Of a stretch of DNA of 7,885 nt, positions 6,120 through 7,885 are shown in pieces. Every line of letters begins with the position of its first letter. The first letter of the stretch is position 1. The translations under genes and the position numbers were made by a program. The notes beneath the pieces are model-generated. The model saw nothing but the letters and a program-made list of their open reading frames with translations. It ran no database searches and was not told the DNA's origin. Source of the DNA: Bryobacteraceae bacterium (GTDB lineage Bacteria > Acidobacteriota > Terriglobia > Bryobacterales > Bryobacteraceae); the NCBI GenBank assembly GCA_030039005.1, contig JASHQT010000290.1, positions 1 through 7,885 of the forward strand, given 5' to 3'.

Positions 6120-6694
6120 GCGCTAGGCCTCCTTGAGGGATTTGAGGCATTGTAGCCGATTTCAGGCTCCTCGCGGCAGCGAAAAAGTCGCGCGGCAATG
6201 AAAAGCGCGAGTGAGGGCATCCAGACCCACTCCATTTCGCTCAGGAGCACGAGTGCTCCACGCCGTGTCGCGAACGCGCTCAGGCTCAGCGGCGACACCA
6301 GGATCGGCCGGACACCGAAGAAATAGCGCGCCGTGTCGAACGGCGAAAAGAACGCCACGCCCAGGCCGCCGTTGGTGAATGCATCCAAGATCCCATGCGA
6401 CGCGGTGGCGGCAAAAAGACAAGCTAGCACCCTCAGATCGCCCTTCAGTTCGCGGTGGCGCAAGAACAGCGTGACGGTAGCCGCCACCAAGGCAGCGAAC
6501 AGCAGCGAGTGCGTCAGTCCCCGATGCCCCAATAGGTCGCCGTAGCGAATTCCGAATCGAAACCCCACCACATCGATGTCCGGCAGTATCGCGCAGCCGG
6601 CGGCGAATAGGCTGATTTCGGCGCGCCGCTCGCAGGGCGCGAGCGCCTGCGCGATGGCGGCTCCGGCCACGGCGTGCGTGAGGATGGTGGGCAT
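6116..6694 (-). CDS. YdjM-like (DUF457-type) membrane-bound metal-dependent hydrolase
   Basis: This 192-residue integral membrane protein has the metal-site pattern of the YdjM / LexA-binding inner-membrane hydrolase family: TH (residues 6-7) at the N-terminus, LPDIDVVG (37-44) with Asp39 and Asp41, HRGLTHSLLFA (57-67) with His57 and His62, and SHGILDAFTNGG (99-110) with His100 and Asp104. Hydrophobic segments at about 26-38, 62-79, 87-104 and 150-168 are probable membrane helices. Substrates of this family are not well defined. The ATG at 6694 gives the natural N-terminus MPTILTHA; no Shine-Dalgarno sequence is visible and a hairpin occupies that place. Its stop overlaps the start of the secreted-protein gene (ATGA), so the two form a translationally coupled pair. 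It is a housekeeping-type gene and not a known CRISPR accessory. Confidence 0.82.
   Translation of the reverse strand: MPTILTHAVAGAAIAQALAPCERRAEISLFAAGCAILPDIDVVGFRFGIRYGDLLGHRGLTHSLLFAALVAATVTLFLRHRELKGDLRVLACLFAATASHGILDAFTNGGLGVAFFSPFDTARYFFGVRPILVSPLSLSAFATRRGALVLLSEMEWVWMPSLALFIAARLFRCREEPEIGYNASNPSRRPSA
6128..6134 (-). promoter_or_regulatory. Shine-Dalgarno site of the secreted two-repeat protein
   Basis: AAGGAGG on the minus strand lies 8 nt before the ATG at 6119 and inside the end of the hydrolase gene. It confirms the start and suggests efficient translation independent of, or in addition to, coupling through the ATGA overlap. Confidence 0.75.
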
Positions 6695-6700
6695 ACACGG

Positions 6701-6717
6701 CGCGGGTGCAACCCGCG
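6701..6717. repeat. Perfect 7-bp hairpin in the hydrolase leader
   Basis: CGCGGGT (6701-6707) and ACCCGCG (6711-6717) are perfect reverse complements around the trinucleotide GCA. The stem ends 6 nt before the hydrolase ATG at 6694, where a ribosome-binding site would be expected, and none is seen. It could be a small dispersed palindrome or a leader structure that dampens translation. It is not followed by a U-run on either strand. Confidence 0.45.
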
Positions 6718-6751
6718 GGAACGCTCACTGTATCACGAGATTCCGCGCTCG

Positions 6752-6782
6752 CGGCGCCTCGGCCCAGGAATGGGCAACGCCG
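6752..6782. other. Two-part stem-loop with a GGAA tetraloop in the divergent intergenic region
   Basis: GCCCA (6762-6766) and TGGGC (6771-6775) close a GGAA loop (GNRA type), and CGGCG (6752-6756) can pair with CGCCG (6778-6782) across a small internal loop. The arms are short and in GC-rich DNA, so chance is possible. Together with the leader hairpin and the dyad at 6784-6801 it accounts for most of the 121-nt gap 6695-6815, in which I see no additional gene. Confidence 0.25.
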
Positions 6783-6799
6783 GCAATTCGACTTAGAAT
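6771..6799 (+). promoter_or_regulatory. Possible sigma-70-type promoter for the PepSY gene
   Basis: TGGGCA (6771-6776; 4 of 6 matches to the -35 consensus) and TAGAAT (6794-6799; 5 of 6 to the -10 consensus) are separated by exactly 17 nt. The start of transcription would fall near 6806, giving a leader of only about 10 nt that begins at the Shine-Dalgarno sequence. The short leader and the weak -35 keep confidence low. Confidence 0.3.
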
Positions 6800-6801
6800 T
6801 G
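6784..6801. promoter_or_regulatory. Operator-like dyad CAATTC-N6-GAATTG before the PepSY gene
   Basis: CAATTC (6784-6789) and GAATTG (6796-6801) are perfect inverted half-sites with a 6-nt spacer. The AT-rich half-sites stand out from the GC-rich surroundings. The dyad covers the putative -10 element and ends 5 nt before the AGGAG of the PepSY gene, a classic position for a repressor site. The binding protein is unknown; because PepSY membrane proteins of this type often belong to iron-uptake regulons, a metal-responsive regulator is conceivable, but the site does not match a Fur box. Confidence 0.4.
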
Positions 6802-6805
6802 TTTC

Positions 6806-6810
6806 AGGAG
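6806..6810 (+). promoter_or_regulatory. Shine-Dalgarno site selecting a GTG start for the PepSY gene
   Basis: AGGAG followed by CTTCC and GTG (6816-6818) is a good site at 5-nt spacing and decides in favour of this GTG over the later GTG at 6828 or the ATG at 6906, which would cut into the first membrane helix. Confidence 0.65.
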
Positions 6811-6815
6811 CTTCC

Positions 6816-7885
6816 GTGGCGGGACCTGTGTCGCAAAATTGGGCCGTTCTCTTCTGGCGCCGGCCGCGCCGTCTCGCGCTTCGCAGGATCCTATTTTATG
6901 TCCACATGGTGCTCGGACTGAGCATCGGATTGCTCGCCAGCGTGATCTGTTTGACCGGGTCCCTGATCGTTTATAAGCCGGAGATCGAAAGCCTCATTCT
7001 CGGGCCGGTATCCCATGTTGTTCCCTCCGCGGATCGTCACACCGTGCCGCTGCAGCTTGCTTACGACGCCGGCAGACAGAAACATCCCGATTGCAAGATC
7101 GTGCAAGCCTACCTGCATGCCGAGCCAGATTTAGCCTGGAGCTTCGACCTCAGCTGCAAGCCGCAGGGACGAGTGGTTGTCTACGTCGATAAATATCGCG
7201 GTAACCTCACCGGCGAGGATCATTTCCAGGGCAAGTGGACGCAGTGGATCTACGATCTGCATGTTCATCTGCTCTCGGGAGCCACTGGCGAGACTGTAAA
7301 CGGGATTGGAGCGCTTCTGCTGGTGGTTCTGGCGTCGACCGGGCTGGTGGTCTGGTGGCCGGGCGTAAAGCACTGGAGTTCCGCCTTCCGCTTTGAGTCG
7401 CGCGCCCGGTGGCGCCGCAAGAATTACGACTTGCACCGGCTCACTGGATTCTTTGCAAGCCTGCTGCTGATGTTAGTCGCCGTGACCGGAGCTTACTTCG
7501 CTTTTCCGAAGACGTATGAAAGCATCGTCGCCTGGGCGGCGCGGAAGCCGTCCGTCCTGCTGGCGCCGCGCACTGGGATCGGGGCAGCCCGCAAGATTAA
7601 TCTGGACGCGATTTATGCAACCGCCGTCCAGGCCCTGCCGGCGGGCGAGACCACGTTATTCACTTTCCCCCAACAGAAAGACGCGCCCTACTCGCTTCGA
7701 CGCATGCTGCCCACCGATTGGAGAAGAACGGGCGATAACCTCGCATATATCGATCAATACACGGGCCAGGTGATCCGCGTGACTTACCACCGTGAACTTT
7801 CCTGGCCCATTCGCTTCACGCGCGATTTCTATCCCCTCCATTTCGGAACCTTTGGCGGCAACTTCACACGCATCCTGTGGATTCT
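6816..7885 (+). CDS. PepSY-associated transmembrane protein (PiuB-like), truncated at the right edge
   Basis: 356 codons are present before the window ends, without a stop. The product has the architecture of PepSY-TM / PiuB-type inner-membrane proteins, which are associated with iron-siderophore utilisation and flavin- or heme-linked reduction. There is a basic N-terminus (RRPRRLALRR), TM1 at about 25-53 with His30, and an extracytoplasmic PepSY-like segment (about 54-145, containing VVVYVDKYRGNLTGE). The family motif DLHVHLLSGATGE (147-159) follows, then TM2 (about 162-182) ending in VVWWPG, a cytoplasmic RWRRKNYDLHRLTG (198-211), TM3 (about 207-230), a second PepSY-like domain (about 260-325 with AYIDQYTGQVI), and the start of the last helix region at PLHFGTFGG (340-348). 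His149, His151, His207 and His342 are candidate conserved histidines. It is divergent from the hydrolase, starts at GTG with AGGAG at 5-nt spacing, and has a dyad in front. Its exact substrate cannot be assigned. Confidence 0.85.
   Translation, partial: MAGPVSQNWAVLFWRRPRRLALRRILFYVHMVLGLSIGLLASVICLTGSLIVYKPEIESLILGPVSHVVPSADRHTVPLQLAYDAGRQKHPDCKIVQAYLHAEPDLAWSFDLSCKPQGRVVVYVDKYRGNLTGEDHFQGKWTQWIYDLHVHLLSGATGETVNGIGALLLVVLASTGLVVWWPGVKHWSSAFRFESRARWRRKNYDLHRLTGFFASLLLMLVAVTGAYFAFPKTYESIVAWAARKPSVLLAPRTGIGAARKINLDAIYATAVQALPAGETTLFTFPQQKDAPYSLRRMLPTDWRRTGDNLAYIDQYTGQVIRVTYHRELSWPIRFTRDFYPLHFGTFGGNFTRILWI

Noticed and set aside
6116..6694. Membrane hydrolase as a cyclic-oligoadenylate effector
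   Set aside because: It has no CARF, SAVED or other ligand-sensing domain and is a complete match to an ordinary membrane hydrolase pattern. Proximity alone is not evidence.

Overview
The window is about 60% GC. It is dominated by a five-gene type III-A (Csm) CRISPR-Cas effector operon on the minus strand, followed (towards higher coordinates) by two further minus-strand genes and one divergent plus-strand gene that runs off the right edge. The GC-rich coding style, the short intergenic palindromes and the neighbours (a secreted two-repeat beta-type protein and a PepSY membrane protein) suggest a soil-type, high-GC Gram-negative bacterium. Acidobacteriota (Solibacter/Bryobacter-like) is my best guess, but this is inference from style and not a database match.

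Layout. 2-82 (+): C-terminal tail of an unknown gene converging on the operon. 98-5301 (-): the Csm operon, read right to left as cas10/csm1 (3877-5301), csm2 (3139-3825), csm3 (2255-3094), csm4 (1246-2253) and csm5 (98-1249). Junctions become tighter downstream: 51 nt with a strong hairpin between cas10 and csm2, 44 nt between csm2 and csm3, 1 nt between csm3 and csm4, and an ATGA overlap between csm4 and csm5. 5302-5360: a short gap holding a perfect 9-bp inverted repeat that abuts the cas10 start codon. 5361-6119 (-): secreted protein made of two diverged repeats. 6116-6694 (-): YdjM-like (DUF457-type) membrane metal-dependent hydrolase, overlapping the secreted-protein gene by ATGA. 6695-6815: divergent intergenic region with a hairpin, a small GNRA-loop stem and an operator-like dyad. 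6816 to the end (+): PepSY-associated transmembrane protein, truncated by the window.

How the genes work together. Cas10, Csm2, Csm3, Csm4 and Csm5 form the crRNA-guided Csm complex. Csm4 holds the crRNA 5' tag next to Cas10, Csm3 forms the backbone and cuts target RNA, Csm2 forms the second filament, and Csm5 caps the 3' end. On target binding, Cas10 would make cyclic oligoadenylate from its intact GGDD palm. Two features are unusual. First, Cas10 is only 474 residues: it starts directly at Palm 1, so it lacks the N-terminal HD DNase domain, and the usual zinc-ribbon cysteines are also absent. Second, Csm2 carries an N-terminal, roughly 115-residue, low-complexity PQG- and RG/GR-rich tail. 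The window contains no CRISPR array, cas6, cas1/cas2 or recognisable cyclic-oligoadenylate effector (Csm6, Can1, Card1 and so on), so these must lie outside the window, be supplied in trans or be absent.
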